A stretch of DNA of 36,421 nt from an uncultured Eubacteriales bacterium (GCA_900322215.1 ONYW01000010.1:1-36421); one strand, 5' to 3'. Shown: positions 1-7,793, counted from the stretch's first letter. Translations and numbers: made by a program. The notes: generated from the letters alone by a model not told the origin.

Positions 1-21
1 AAACTTATCCATACATAAAGT

Positions 22-74
22 TTAGGGCAAATCCCTAATTTTATGTTGACATTAGGGAAAATCCCTAATATAAT
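22..74 (+). promoter_or_regulatory. Promoter with two palindromic operators
   Basis: A sigma-A promoter has -35 TTGACA (46-51) and -10 TATAAT (69-74) with a 17-bp spacer. The spacer is itself a perfect-arm palindrome, TTAGGGAAAATCCCTAA (52-68). A second copy, TTAGGGCAAATCCCTAA, lies at 22-38, 30 bp upstream on centre. A dimeric repressor bound in the spacer would block RNA polymerase. The cognate regulator is not in this window; neither XRE-family protein here has matching sites at its own promoter. Confidence 0.85.
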
Positions 75-107
75 TTTATTAATTTATTAAAATTTTTAAG
101 GTTAAAT

Positions 108-419
108 ATGAAACGAATTATTTTTATGTTTATAATAATATTTTTACTGTTCACGCTTGTTGGGTGTAGTTTGTTTAACAGCGAATCACACTCTGCAAAC
201 TCACAAAAAACCGGTTTTGAAGCAGAAGTACGCATATTGGGCGAACACCAAACTGAAACATATGGTATGACTATGCTTACTAAATCATATGACTATGATA
301 TTATTTTTTATGGATATATGGAGCCAGATGCAACATATACCCTAAAAATCCAAATAGGGTTCTACGCTGATAATATTTTTGTTAAAAGTGTGGAACATAT
401 TTTTAATTGTCATGGATGA
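108..419 (+). CDS. Small lipoprotein, probably interrupted by an in-frame stop
   Basis: A 103-residue protein with a lysine/arginine start, a hydrophobic stretch at residues 4-19 and a lipobox LVGC (17-20), so a signal-peptidase II lipoprotein exported and anchored by Cys20. The rest is polar and beta-rich, with no family I recognise. AAGG at about 98-101 precedes the ATG. The reading frame continues in phase after TGA 417-419 for 32 further sense codons, ending in TGA 513-515, and that extension looks protein-like (…TISAKILKITWE). A nonsense mutation in a 136-codon gene is therefore likely. AT content is much higher than in the housekeeping genes, which suggests acquisition. Transcription is from the operator-bearing promoter at 22-74. 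Confidence 0.7.
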   Translation: MKRIIFMFIIIFLLFTLVGCSLFNSESHSANSQKTGFEAEVRILGEHQTETYGMTMLTKSYDYDIIFYGYMEPDATYTLKIQIGFYADNIFVKSVEHIFNCHG

Positions 420-528
420 GAGAATAATGGCAGAAAAGGAATTCTAACCCTAAATAAAGAAATATGTGAAAACAAGACAATTAGTGCTAAAATTTTAAAA
501 ATAACCTGGGAATGAAGACTTATAAAAA

Positions 529-648
529 AACCGCAATATTTGGATGAGAGGCAAGAAAACAATAAAAATCGCACCGCCTAATGTACTGACGTACATGACG
601 GTGCGTATTTTTTGCAGTTGACACAGCAGGTCGCCAACTCACACGGTT
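529..648 (+). repeat. Family A structured element, copy 1
   Basis: The most diverged copy of family A. Conserved parts are GATGAGAGGCAAG (542-554) and GACACAGCAGGTCG (about 620-633). The outer arms pair only at their ends (AACCG with CGGTT, TTGG with CCAA). The inner stem, AATCGCACCG with CGGTGCGTATT, encloses a palindromic apex ATGTAC-TGAC-GTACAT. It lies head to tail with copy 2. No coding potential. Confidence 0.7.
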
Positions 649-650
649 GC

Positions 651-775
651 AAAACCGTGTGTGAGAGATGAGAGACAAGGAAAAGCACCTTGGGAGACAA
701 CCCTAATGTACACTTAGTACATGAGTTGGAAACCAAGGCGCTTTGACGCAGTATATCGCTCTCACACGCGGTTTT
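651..775 (+). repeat. Family A structured element, copy 2
   Basis: The outer stem AAAACCGTGTGTGAGAG pairs with CTCTCACACGCGGTTTT with only a G-T wobble. The inner stem AGCACCTTGG pairs with CCAAGGCGCT. The apex is an ATGTAC/GTACAT hairpin. The internal loop keeps GATGAGAGACAAGG and GACGCAGTATATCG, matching other copies at fewer positions. The element's right edge coincides with the stop codon of the minus-strand gene 775-957, so it would form the 3' untranslated structure of that mRNA. Confidence 0.75.
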
Positions 776-957
776 TACCAGTCCTCCCTATGGTTAATCT
801 TCACGTCGTCATATAATTCAAAGTATTTTTGCTTGAACTGTTGGGTTTGCTGACGAGCGCGCTTTAACTCTTCCCTTGCCGCTTTTTGGGCAGGGGTTTC
901 GTCCTTCTTTGGCGCGGGAACGTTGATAGGTGTTAATCTCTTTTTTTCGTAGTCCAT
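775..957 (-). CDS. Hypothetical small charged protein (60 aa)
   Basis: I do not recognise this gene. It encodes 60 residues, highly charged, with a PAPKKDETPAQKAAREELKRAR segment predicted to be one amphipathic helix; there is no signal or membrane segment. The upstream sequence has only a weak ribosome binding site. It is in the same direction as yhbY, about 300 bp downstream of it across repeat DNA, so cotranscription is uncertain. The balanced composition and the exact abutment of a family A repeat at its stop codon (as seen at mscS and the ABC gene) favour a real gene. Confidence 0.45.
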   Translation of the reverse strand: MDYEKKRLTPINVPAPKKDETPAQKAAREELKRARQQTQQFKQKYFELYDDVKINHREDW

Positions 958-960
958 AAC

Positions 961-1185
961 TCAAAAATTGTGCCAATTTGCACCGCATTTGCGAGCAAAT
1001 TCGCTGCTGATAGTCACGATTTTTTCGTCTCTTCCGCGCACAACATTTGTGCTAAACTTCAAGAGAACTTCATCGTCCAGCCTGTTCTTCGCACACATCT
1101 TGTGCTTGGAGTGTATGCGGTAAATTTTGTGCCAATTTGCACCGCATTTGTTATGCAAATAGCTATTTTTCACAGTCTTTGACTG
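961..1185. repeat. Gene-free stretch with a direct repeat (TTTGCACCGCATTTG)
   Basis: About 225 bp between the small hypothetical gene and the family B array. A 24-bp sequence containing GCCAATTTGCACCGCATTTG occurs at about 968-991 and 1128-1151. A close relative (GCCAATTTGCACCGAGTTTG) occurs on the minus strand near 21530-21549 as part of family C. Short reading frames on both strands here are shadows of each other and carry no domain. I see no gene. Confidence 0.5.
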
Positions 1186-1189
1186 TTCG

Positions 1190-1262
1190 GCTAATTCTCG
1201 CTTCGTTCAGCGAGTTTGCCTTAATGGAGAGGTTGAAAACCTCGAGAATTCATTTCTCCACT
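1190..1262. repeat. Family B hairpin array, locus 1
   Basis: Two small hairpins, CGCT…AGCG (1199-1212) and GAGGTT-GAA-AACCTC (1229-1243), are joined by the family linkers AATTCTC and GAGAATTCA and flanked by TGGAGA and TCTCCA arms. The array lies just downstream of the yhbY stop codon, so it would be in the 3' untranslated part of that transcript. Its hairpin and linker match those of locus 4 (16.9-17.0 kb). Confidence 0.7.
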
Positions 1263-1263
1263 C

Positions 1264-1554
1264 TCAAAGAATATGCTCCACTCCGTCTTTTTCGCTGCGC
1301 TTGTAGATGACTATTTTGTTGCCTATGGCTTGCACCGGTTCGGCACCTGTGCGTTCGCATACCTCGTCAAGAACGAGTTTTGTCGGCGTCTCCGCATTCT
1401 TCAAGACGGAGATCTTTATGAGTTCGTGAGACTCAAGAGCGTCTATTATATCATTCACTTGGTTGTCGCCGACACCGTTTTTGCCGACGTGAAAAATCGG
1501 ATCTAAATTCTGCGCAATACTTTTAAGTTTTGCTCTTTGTGCGCTTGTAAGCAT
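1264..1554 (-). CDS. yhbY: YhbY-family RNA-binding protein (CRM domain)
   Basis: A 96-residue protein made up of a single CRM (CRS1-YhbY) domain. Visible hallmarks are the start LTSAQRAKLKSIA, the GxxG-type loop HVGKNGVGDN (about residues 22-29), the LIKISVLKN strand and the closing IGNKIVIYKRSE strand. Members bind pre-50S ribosomal particles and help 23S rRNA assembly in the cytoplasm. Length equals the family norm. GGAGGTG stands about 6 bases before the ATG. The neighbours are unrelated. Confidence 0.93.
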   Translation of the reverse strand: MLTSAQRAKLKSIAQNLDPIFHVGKNGVGDNQVNDIIDALESHELIKISVLKNAETPTKLVLDEVCERTGAEPVQAIGNKIVIYKRSEKDGVEHIL

Positions 1555-1582
1555 TTTAACACCTCCATGTTTACGGTCTTCG

Positions 1583-1825
1583 ACCGCATTATAATGAATT
1601 CTCGCTAACGCTCAGCTAATTCTCACTCGGCAAGCCTCGTTCAGTGAATTCTCGGTTGCAAGCAACCTCAGCGAGTTCTCACAAGTGCAGGCACTTGTTC
1701 AGTTGCGGATAAAATTAAATTGTATTTCTCCACAATGGAGGAGACAAAGTCTCCGAGAATTCATGGAACGTAGTGAGAATTCACGACACGCTTGCGTGTC
1801 AATTCACTGTTCATGTTCAGGCTGT
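1583..1825. repeat. Family B hairpin array with 33-bp palindromic core, locus 2
   Basis: The core at 1703-1735 starts TTGCGGATAAAATT and ends TTTCTCCACAA (imperfect palindrome). Arrays run outward on both sides. On the left, read on the minus strand, CAACTGA is followed by the hairpin ACAAGTGCCTGCACTTGT, then GAGAACTCGCTGA, GGTTGCTTGCAACC, GAGAATTCACTGA and more. On the right are GGAGACAAAGTCTCC, GAGAATTCATGGA and GACACGCTTGCGTGTC. The left array repeats the right-hand array of locus 6 (29.2-29.4 kb), with the first hairpin replaced by another that is also self-complementary. No coding potential. Confidence 0.8.
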
Positions 1826-1852
1826 GCAGCCGTGCATGCTTTCTATCACCAC

Positions 1853-2062
1853 GCAACCGCGCGGTTGAGATGAGATGCGAGGCGCGACGCGTTAAACGGA
1901 CAATCCAGTGAATTGTCCGTAGCCCAAGCGAACGAGGTGGGTGCCCTCGGCAACACCGAAGTCGGGATCGTGCCTCGGATGACCAACCCAGTGTACATGA
2001 ACGTACACGGTTGGGCAGACGCGGTGCGATAACAAAGCAGGTCGCTCAATCCGTGCGGTTGC
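1853..2062 (+). repeat. Family A structured element, copy 3 (long form)
   Basis: The outer stem GCAACCGCGCGGTTGA pairs with TCAATCCGTGCGGTTGC. The conserved loop halves are GATGAGATGCGAGG and GATAACAAAGCAGGTCG; the apex is GTGTAC-ATGAAC-GTACAC. It carries about 90 bp of extra sequence, including an additional hairpin GGACAATCCAGTGAATTGTCC-like (about 1898-1919), so it is a longer variant. It abuts copy 4, giving a tandem pair. Confidence 0.75.
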
Positions 2063-2189
2063 CAAAATCTTTGATTTGGATGAGTTGCAAGGCAGAGTAC
2101 TTCAAGCAGCACACCCAGTGTACATAAGCGTACACGGTGTGATGGGCGAAGTGCTCTAACACAGCAAATCGCCAAATCAATGATTTTGG
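2062..2189 (+). repeat. Family A structured element, copy 4
   Basis: The outer stem CCAAAATCTTTGATTTGG pairs with CCAAATCAATGATTTTGG at 17 of 18 positions, although its sequence has nothing in common with the outer stems of the other copies. The inner stem is AGAGTACTTC with GAAGTGCTCT; the apex is TGTACATAAGCGTACA. Loop halves are GATGAGTTGCAAGG and AACACAGCAAATCG. The right arm contains the last codons and stop codon (2177-2179) of mscS. Confidence 0.8.
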
Positions 2190-3061
2190 ACGTGGACGTC
2201 AAGTTGCGGGAACGGAATCACAACCCCCACTTGATTAAACTTGTCGCGGATTTGCTCTTGAAGGTCGAAATAGACGTCCCAATAGTCGGGCGTGTCGCAC
2301 CATGCCTTGACGGAGAAGACGACGGAGCCTGAATCCACCCTGTTCATACGGCAAAACGGATCGGGCGTGCTGTGGACTTTCGGATGCGCTCCGCAAACGG
2401 AGAGAATGGCGTTTTGCGCCTTGACGAGGTCCGTGTCGCAGGCGACGTTTATCTCGAAGTCGACGCGGCGTTTGTCCATTGCCGAGAAGTTTGTTATGTT
2501 TGAATTTGAGAGTTGACCGTTCGGGATGACGACCTCTTTGTTGTCGACGGTGAGCAATACGGTGTTGAAGAGGTTGATCGTTTGCACGACGCCCTCGACG
2601 CCTGTGGCTGAGATATAGTCTCCCTTTTTGAACGGCTTGTTGACGATGATCATCATACCGCCGGCTACGTTGCCGAGGCTGTCTTTGAGAGCAAGACCGA
2701 TGGCAACGCCGCAAGTGCCGAGCACCGTGATGATAGACGCCGTATTGATGCCCATCGTGGCGAGTGCCGCGACAAGCACGACTATCTTCAAAATCACGTC
2801 GATGAGGGAGGCTACAAAGTGCACGACCGCCTCATCCTTCTTTGTCCTGCGCATAATGCGAGTGATGACGACCTTTATGATCTTGCAAATGATGAGTCCG
2901 ACGATAAGAATAAGGATTCCGATGACGATGTTGAGTCCCGCCTTCGTAAAGAACGCTCTCACGTCTTCGATAAATGCCTCGAAGGGATTCTTTTCAGTCG
3001 CGGTTTGAGCCGCTGCGTCCGCCGCTTCCGTCGCGGCCTCTGCAAGTAGAGTGTAGAACAT
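2177..3061 (-). CDS. mscS: Small-conductance mechanosensitive channel (MscS family)
   Basis: A 294-residue membrane channel that opens under membrane tension and releases solutes during hypo-osmotic shock. It has an acidic/alanine-rich N-terminus, then TM1 (about 42-65), TM2 (about 83-104) and the pore helix with the Gly/Ala pattern TCGVAIGLALKDSLGNVAGGMMII (about 113-138). The cytoplasmic beta domain starts at KPFKKGDYI and the C-terminal alpha/beta domain ends IPFPQLDVHV, all typical of the family. AGGTGAT precedes the ATG. The promoter at 3123-3151 drives it divergently from trkA. The last codons lie inside the right arm of a family A repeat. Confidence 0.95.
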   Translation of the reverse strand: MFYTLLAEAATEAADAAAQTATEKNPFEAFIEDVRAFFTKAGLNIVIGILILIVGLIICKIIKVVITRIMRRTKKDEAVVHFVASLIDVILKIVVLVAALATMGINTASIITVLGTCGVAIGLALKDSLGNVAGGMMIIVNKPFKKGDYISATGVEGVVQTINLFNTVLLTVDNKEVVIPNGQLSNSNITNFSAMDKRRVDFEINVACDTDLVKAQNAILSVCGAHPKVHSTPDPFCRMNRVDSGSVVFSVKAWCDTPDYWDVYFDLQEQIRDKFNQVGVVIPFPQLDVHVQNH

Positions 3062-3122
3062 TTATATCACCTCAAAAATGATTTTAGCATATAATAAATA
3101 CTAAAAAACCTTAGTACGCCTT

Positions 3123-3151
3123 ATTTTATTATTATTTGCGCGACTTGTCAA
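3123..3151 (-). promoter_or_regulatory. Promoter of mscS
   Basis: On the minus strand, TTGACA (3151-3146) and TAAAAT (3128-3123) are separated by 17 bp, about 60 bases upstream of the mscS start codon. The remaining 170 bp or so before the trkA promoter show no gene or clear repeat. Confidence 0.7.
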
Positions 3152-3336
3152 CAACCTCTCAAAAATCTCTTAAATTGTGTATATTATTCCAAAAACGGCG
3201 AGATTTTAGAATAGTCGTTCAAAAACAGTTTTACAAAACGCGATATATTGAGCGGCTTTTGCGACTTTTGCGTGGAATGCGACAAAAACCATCGCGAAAT
3301 GCCGATCGTACGTGCGTATGCAATATTCAATTTTAG

Positions 3337-3365
3337 TTGTAAAAAGCAAAAATAAGTGCTATAAT
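3337..3365 (+). promoter_or_regulatory. Promoter of trkA-trkH
   Basis: TTGTAA (3337-3342) and TATAAT (3360-3365) have a 17-bp spacer, giving a start of transcription about 20 bases before the trkA ATG. No regulatory palindrome is evident. Confidence 0.75.
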
Positions 3366-3393
3366 CTTCACATCAAATTTATAATGAGGATAT

Positions 3394-4752
3394 ATGGACA
3401 TTATAATAACAGGGCTCGGTTCTGTCGGAATTACACTTGTAAAAGAACTCACCGAAGAGGGACACAACGTAGTAGTCATTGACAGGAACGCCCAAAAAGT
3501 TGAAAATGCGGTCAACAACTTCGACGTCAAAGGCGTAGTTGGCAACGGCGCAAGCAACGAGATACTCGACGAAGCGGGCGTGTCGTCCGCGGATCTTCTT
3601 ATTGCTGCAACCAACAGAGACGAGATGAATATTCTCTGCTGTATCATCGCGCGCCGTCTCGGAGTGAAAAAGACTATCGCCCGTACGTCGCAAGCGGACT
3701 ATGCAAAACTCTTCTCCGACGACAGCGAACTCGGGCTCAACCTTATGGTCAACCCTCAACAAGAGGCCGCAAAGGAAATCAGCCGTATGCTTCGCTTCCC
3801 TTCCGCTATCAAGGTGGATCAATTTTCGGAAGGCAAAGTCGAACTTATCGAATTCAGAGTGCCAAGCGGTTCAAAACTCGAAGGTTTAGTGCTCAAAAAT
3901 CTCAAAGATACATTCAAATCCAAAGTCCTCATTTGCGCGGCGCAAAGAAACGGCAAGCCGATAATCCCGGACGGCAACTTTGTGATAAGAGCGGACGACA
4001 GGCTCTTCCTCACCGCAACGACAAAGAATATCTCTACGTTTTTCAAAGAACTCGGTTGGAACAGACAGGCGAAGAACGTCATCATAGTCGGCGGTTCTAC
4101 GACGGCAAGATACCTTTGCCGTGAAATCGCAAAAGTCGGCATCTCCACAAAACTCATCGAAAAGGACGAGAAACGCGCCGCTTTCCTCAGCGAAGATTTG
4201 AGCCATACGGAAGTCGTCATCGGCGACGGCACGGATCAAAGCCTCCTCGTCGACGAAGGTATCGACTCGGCGGACGCTTTTGTCGCGCTTGGCAACATCG
4301 ACGAACAAAACATAATCATGAGCATGTATGCCAATTCGAGAAACGTCCCGAAAGTCATTACAAAAATCGACCAACTCTCCTACCACAGCATGTTGCAAAA
4401 GAGCGGAATTTACAGCGTAGTCTCCACAAAGACCTCCGCCGCGGATCAAATCGTCAGATTCGTACGCCTCATGGGCAACAAAAAAGGCAGCGGAGTGAGA
4501 CGTCTCTTCCACATCATTGACGATACGACGGAAATCCTCGAGTTTGAAGCGGGCAAAAACTTCCGTAGATTCGACGTGCCTCTTCAAGACCTCCGCATAA
4601 ACCTCAAAGACGACCTCCTCATCGCAGGCATCATCCGCGACGAAGAGCTCATCACCCCGACAGGACAAGACGTCATAAAAGAGGGCGACAGCGTCATCGT
4701 CGTCACTTTGGAAGAAGGTTTTGACAACCTCAACGATATTTTGAACTTTTAA
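3394..4752 (+). CDS. trkA: Trk potassium uptake regulatory subunit TrkA
   Basis: A 452-residue cytoplasmic gating ring subunit for TrkH, built as two RCK units. The first Rossmann fold starts MDIIITGLGSVG (GxGxxG at 7-12) with the nucleotide-binding acidic IDRNA near 32; a first RCK-C domain follows at about 140-220. The second RCK-N starts AKNVIIVGGSTTARYL (about 226) with GDGTDQSLLVDEGID, and the C-terminal RCK-C ends at EEGFDNLNDIL. In this family NAD(H) or ATP/ADP binding gates K+ flux. Length is standard. GAGGATAT precedes the ATG. It sits 25 bp upstream of trkH and almost certainly forms an operon with it. Confidence 0.96.
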   Translation: MDIIITGLGSVGITLVKELTEEGHNVVVIDRNAQKVENAVNNFDVKGVVGNGASNEILDEAGVSSADLLIAATNRDEMNILCCIIARRLGVKKTIARTSQADYAKLFSDDSELGLNLMVNPQQEAAKEISRMLRFPSAIKVDQFSEGKVELIEFRVPSGSKLEGLVLKNLKDTFKSKVLICAAQRNGKPIIPDGNFVIRADDRLFLTATTKNISTFFKELGWNRQAKNVIIVGGSTTARYLCREIAKVGISTKLIEKDEKRAAFLSEDLSHTEVVIGDGTDQSLLVDEGIDSADAFVALGNIDEQNIIMSMYANSRNVPKVITKIDQLSYHSMLQKSGIYSVVSTKTSAADQIVRFVRLMGNKKGSGVRRLFHIIDDTTEILEFEAGKNFRRFDVPLQDLRINLKDDLLIAGIIRDEELITPTGQDVIKEGDSVIVVTLEEGFDNLNDILNF

Positions 4753-4758
4753 TGCACC

Positions 4759-4774
4759 CGGCAGTCCCCTGCCG
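4759..4774 (+). promoter_or_regulatory. Intercistronic hairpin just before trkH
   Basis: CGGCAG-TCCC-CTGCCG forms a six-base-pair hairpin ending three bases before the trkH start codon, and no good Shine-Dalgarno sequence is visible there. It may limit trkH initiation or couple it to trkA translation. This is inference from position only. Confidence 0.5.
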
Positions 4775-4777
4775 TGA

Positions 4778-6250
4778 ATGGATATGAATTATAGACTTAC
4801 CGCTTACGTACTCGGACAACTTGCGCTTATCGTCGGTGCGCTCATGTGCATACCGATGTTTATGGCGATCGGTTTTCATGAGTACAACACAATACTCTCC
4901 TATGGCATAACGATAGCGATCACCGTCGTGCTCGGTGCCGTCGGACTCGTGCTTCGCCCTGCGCCGAACAAGCGCAATTTGCGCCCGCAGAGCGGTTTTG
5001 TCATGTGCGGACTTGCCTGGATTTTGCTCGCCTTTATCGGTGCGCTTCCATATCGCATCTCCGGCGCTATTCCAAACTATATCGACGCACTCTTCGAGAC
5101 GATATCAGGCTTTACGACGACAGGCTCGAGCATACTCTCAAACGTGGAGGCTATGCCCAAGTCGCTCCTCTTCTGGCGCGCTCTCACTCAGTGGATAGGC
5201 GGTATGGGCGTCCTCGTGTTCGTCATCGCCGTGCTTCCGAGAAACGACAAAGCGTCCACCGCGCTCGCAAGAGCGGAAATCCCGGGGTATCAATTTGGTA
5301 AACTCGTCAGCAAACTGAGATTTACGTCACAAATTCTTTATGCGATGTACATCGTGCTCACGCTCATTTTGGTCGGCATACTTTGCGCCTGCAAAATGCC
5401 TGTGTTCGACAGTTTTTGCCATGCGTTCTCCACCGCGTCGACGGGCGGTTTTTCCGTGAGAAACGCGAGCATCGGAGCCTACAACTCCGTGTCTATAGAG
5501 GTTGTCATCACAATCTTTATGCTCATCTTCTCCGTCAACTTCAACATCTACTATATGCTCCTCATCGGGCACTTCAAAGCCCTTAAAAACGAGGAACTGT
5601 TTGTGATGATAGGCATATACGTCGCGGCTTGCGTCGCGATCGTCGCCTCCCTCACCGCATCAAACACGTACGACTTTGGCGACGCGGTCAGGTACACCAC
5701 CTTCAACGTCGCAAGCGTCATGAGCACAACGGGCTACGGCACCGCGGACTTTGTCCTGTGGCCGACTATAACACAGGTGCTCTTGCTCCTCATCATGTGC
5801 ATCGGCGGTTCGGCAGGCTCTACCGCAGGCGGTATGAAGATTTCACGCGTCATCATTCTCGTCAAATCTTCCGCAAACAACGTACGCCGCCTCAACTCCC
5901 CTCGCTCCGTTCAAACGGTCAAGATGGACGGCAAAGCACTCGCGGACTCTACCGTTGAAGAGATTCAAAACTTCTTCATCATCTACGTGCTTATCTTGAT
6001 GTTCTCGACGTTCATGCTCGCCATCCTCTCCCCGTATACGGGCGCGGAAGGCATCGCCACCAACCTCTCCGCCGTCATCTCCTGCCTCAACAACATAGGT
6101 CCCGGCGTCGGTCCTGTCGGCCCGACAGGCAACTTCGGCGGATATGACGTCCTCTCAAAAATCATCCTTATGTTCGATATGCTCATCGGACGTCTTGAGA
6201 TAATCCCGATCCTGATGTTGTTCTACTACAAGTCTTGGAAAAAGGCGTGA
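4778..6250 (+). CDS. trkH: Trk-type potassium channel/transporter TrkH
   Basis: A 490-residue integral membrane protein forming the K+ pore that pairs with TrkA. The four pore-loop segments of the superfamily are visible: SGFTTTGSS (about residue 112), STASTGGFS (about 220), STTGYGTAD (about 315) and NNIGPGVGP (about 435), each with the selectivity-filter glycine. There are many membrane helices between, as expected for eight TM plus four half-helices. The start could be ATG 4778 or ATG 4784 two codons later; neither has a strong ribosome binding site, which suggests coupling to trkA. A strong terminator follows. Confidence 0.95.
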   Translation: MDMNYRLTAYVLGQLALIVGALMCIPMFMAIGFHEYNTILSYGITIAITVVLGAVGLVLRPAPNKRNLRPQSGFVMCGLAWILLAFIGALPYRISGAIPNYIDALFETISGFTTTGSSILSNVEAMPKSLLFWRALTQWIGGMGVLVFVIAVLPRNDKASTALARAEIPGYQFGKLVSKLRFTSQILYAMYIVLTLILVGILCACKMPVFDSFCHAFSTASTGGFSVRNASIGAYNSVSIEVVITIFMLIFSVNFNIYYMLLIGHFKALKNEELFVMIGIYVAACVAIVASLTASNTYDFGDAVRYTTFNVASVMSTTGYGTADFVLWPTITQVLLLLIMCIGGSAGSTAGGMKISRVIILVKSSANNVRRLNSPRSVQTVKMDGKALADSTVEEIQNFFIIYVLILMFSTFMLAILSPYTGAEGIATNLSAVISCLNNIGPGVGPVGPTGNFGGYDVLSKIILMFDMLIGRLEIIPILMLFYYKSWKKA

Positions 6251-6267
6251 AATCGCGACTAACTTTG

Positions 6268-6336
6268 TCAGAGCCCCCTTGTGAGTCGGTTACGTACGTT
6301 TTGTACGCTCCCTCCTCCCGAGGGGGCTCTTTCGTG
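6268..6336 (+). terminator. trkH terminator carrying a family A-like apex
   Basis: AGAGCCCCCT (6270-6279) pairs with AGGGGGCTCT (6321-6330), followed by TTTCG. Instead of a short loop the stem carries about 40 bases including GTCGGTTACGTACG-TTT-TGTACGC. The same GTCGGTTACGTACG sequence occurs on the minus strand in the apex of family A copy 5 (about 8300), so the apex module appears to be shared between a terminator stem and the family A elements. Confidence 0.75.
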
Positions 6337-6406
6337 TTATTCATCGATTTCAAGCCTTTTTCAAACTTGTACAGCCTAAAACACGGCTTTATTTAGATAT
6401 TTCAAA

Positions 6407-7102
6407 CTATTGGTTTATTATTTTGTCTGTCAAATAATTATTAACTTCTTCAATTTCTAACAGTTGATTCAAAAAGTATTTAAAATTCTCATCTGCATCT
6501 ACTTTTCGTTGCTCAACTATTTCGTCATAATCAATTTTCAATATATCGCATAATTCTCTTCCCGTTAAGATATGGGACAAGTCAAATGCGCCCTTAAACC
6601 CTGAATATATTAATTCTTTATTATCTTGATTAAAGCAACAAATATAATAATCTGCGACAAATGGTATTCTCGAGCCAAATTTCAACACAAATTCCTCTAA
6701 ATGCTGTTTTTCACCTGCGGATTTTTTCGTGTCAAACGAATCTCCATCCTTTAGTTCTACGACTTTACAAATTCTTCTTTGTTCAACAATAAAAATTAAT
6801 AAATCCGGTTCTATTTTATTGTTTTGAGCATCATGAATTAAATATGATGACTTAGCATATATCCGTTTAGGACAAAGGTATACGCCGTCAGTTATTTCTG
6901 CAATTGTTGCCTTATCAATGAAATCATCCAAATTCTCTATATTATTTGTGCGAGCCATAATCAACCGTTCCAACTCATTACCGTTAGAAATTACAGTTGC
7001 TTGAACCTTGCTGACTAAAACGCCGAGTTTATCGTTTTTTAGTACTCTCGTGTACCCTGAACCACCATCACTGCGTCCCCTTGCATTTATAATCTTAGCC
7101 AT
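6407..7102 (-). CDS. Type II restriction endonuclease, PD-(D/E)XK type
   Basis: A 231-residue protein encoded two bases after the methyltransferase stop codon. It shows a PD-(D/E)XK nuclease core: EPDLLIF with Asp100, then KVVELKDG with Glu116 and Lys118, spaced as in the fold. No other domain is visible. GGAGAGG inside the end of the methyltransferase gene serves as its ribosome binding site. Together with the methyltransferase and controller it makes a complete type II restriction-modification cassette; it would cut unmodified incoming DNA. Recognition sequence cannot be read from sequence. The gene is AT-rich and differs in codon use from trkH and the ABC genes, which points to horizontal acquisition. 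No close family name is recognised. Confidence 0.75.
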   Translation of the reverse strand: MAKIINARGRSDGGSGYTRVLKNDKLGVLVSKVQATVISNGNELERLIMARTNNIENLDDFIDKATIAEITDGVYLCPKRIYAKSSYLIHDAQNNKIEPDLLIFIVEQRRICKVVELKDGDSFDTKKSAGEKQHLEEFVLKFGSRIPFVADYYICCFNQDNKELIYSGFKGAFDLSHILTGRELCDILKIDYDEIVEQRKVDADENFKYFLNQLLEIEEVNNYLTDKIINQ

Positions 7103-7104
7103 TA

Positions 7105-7785
7105 TTATTCCTCTCCAAATTCTATGTCTCCACCTATAAAATTCCTTTTAGTGTATTTACACGCCTCAAACACCGAATAACCTCCTGCGGCAGGATCACA
7201 AACAAAATCACCTTCGTTCGTAGTCGCTAAAATCAGTTGTGACTGTAACTTAATAGGCTTTGTATGAGGATGCGTCTTTTTAACTTCTTCGTCCCAAACA
7301 TCAGGTATGTTGTGAATTGACCAAGTATTTTTGGCAAGACGAGGCTTCTTCTGCACGATAACAAGATATTCACTTACTCTTCGTGTGCGGTAACCCATAC
7401 CCATGCGTTTTTTGTTCCACGTTATCATGTCAACAGTATCTAAATCCGTTAAATCATCAAACCACTGTTTAACACCTTCAACCAAATGGAATTTATCAAC
7501 CCACAAAAACAAATATCCGTTAGGAGCAAGAACCCTTTGAATTTCAAACAAGAATTGATGGATAGTTTCAAAACTCATTTGTGTCAATTCTGCTCTTCCC
7601 TTACCTCTACTAACTCCTTCGTTGCCATATTTAAGTTTGTCCAACACGCCTCTGTATTGTGGATCAAAAAAAACCACTTTTAGCGATTTATCGTCAGTAT
7701 GACGAAGCAAATCTAATCCATCTGCCTTATTCTTGTAGTTAATTTTGTATTTTGTATTTGGATTTTGAGCGCTATCTTCAAACAT
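7105..7785 (-). CDS. Type II DNA methyltransferase (beta-class N4/N6)
   Basis: From ATG 7785 it encodes 226 residues. Motif IV is FFDPQYRG (about 39-46; DPQY rather than the usual DPPY). The motif I equivalent VCDPAAGGYSVFEAC lies near the C-terminus, so the order is IV then I as in beta-class amino-methyltransferases (N6-adenine or N4-cytosine). A longer frame could begin at TTG 7827, but that start would fall inside the promoter and the operators, while ATG 7785 lies about 26 bases after the predicted transcription start; I prefer ATG. It precedes and is cotranscribed with the endonuclease and protects host sites. Expression is predicted to be repressed by the divergent controller. Confidence 0.85.
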   Translation of the reverse strand: MFEDSAQNPNTKYKINYKNKADGLDLLRHTDDKSLKVVFFDPQYRGVLDKLKYGNEGVSRGKGRAELTQMSFETIHQFLFEIQRVLAPNGYLFLWVDKFHLVEGVKQWFDDLTDLDTVDMITWNKKRMGMGYRTRRVSEYLVIVQKKPRLAKNTWSIHNIPDVWDEEVKKTHPHTKPIKLQSQLILATTNEGDFVCDPAAGGYSVFEACKYTKRNFIGGDIEFGEE

Positions 7786-7793
7786 ATTTTTTC

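Noticed and set aside
417-419. TGA as selenocysteine or a reassigned codon
   Set aside because: No SECIS-like hairpin directly follows it, and trkH, mscS and yhbY end with TGA in normal positions.
970-1182. Pair of overlapping 70-codon frames on opposite strands
   Set aside because: They lie in direct-repeat DNA with no domain, no ribosome binding site and mirror composition.
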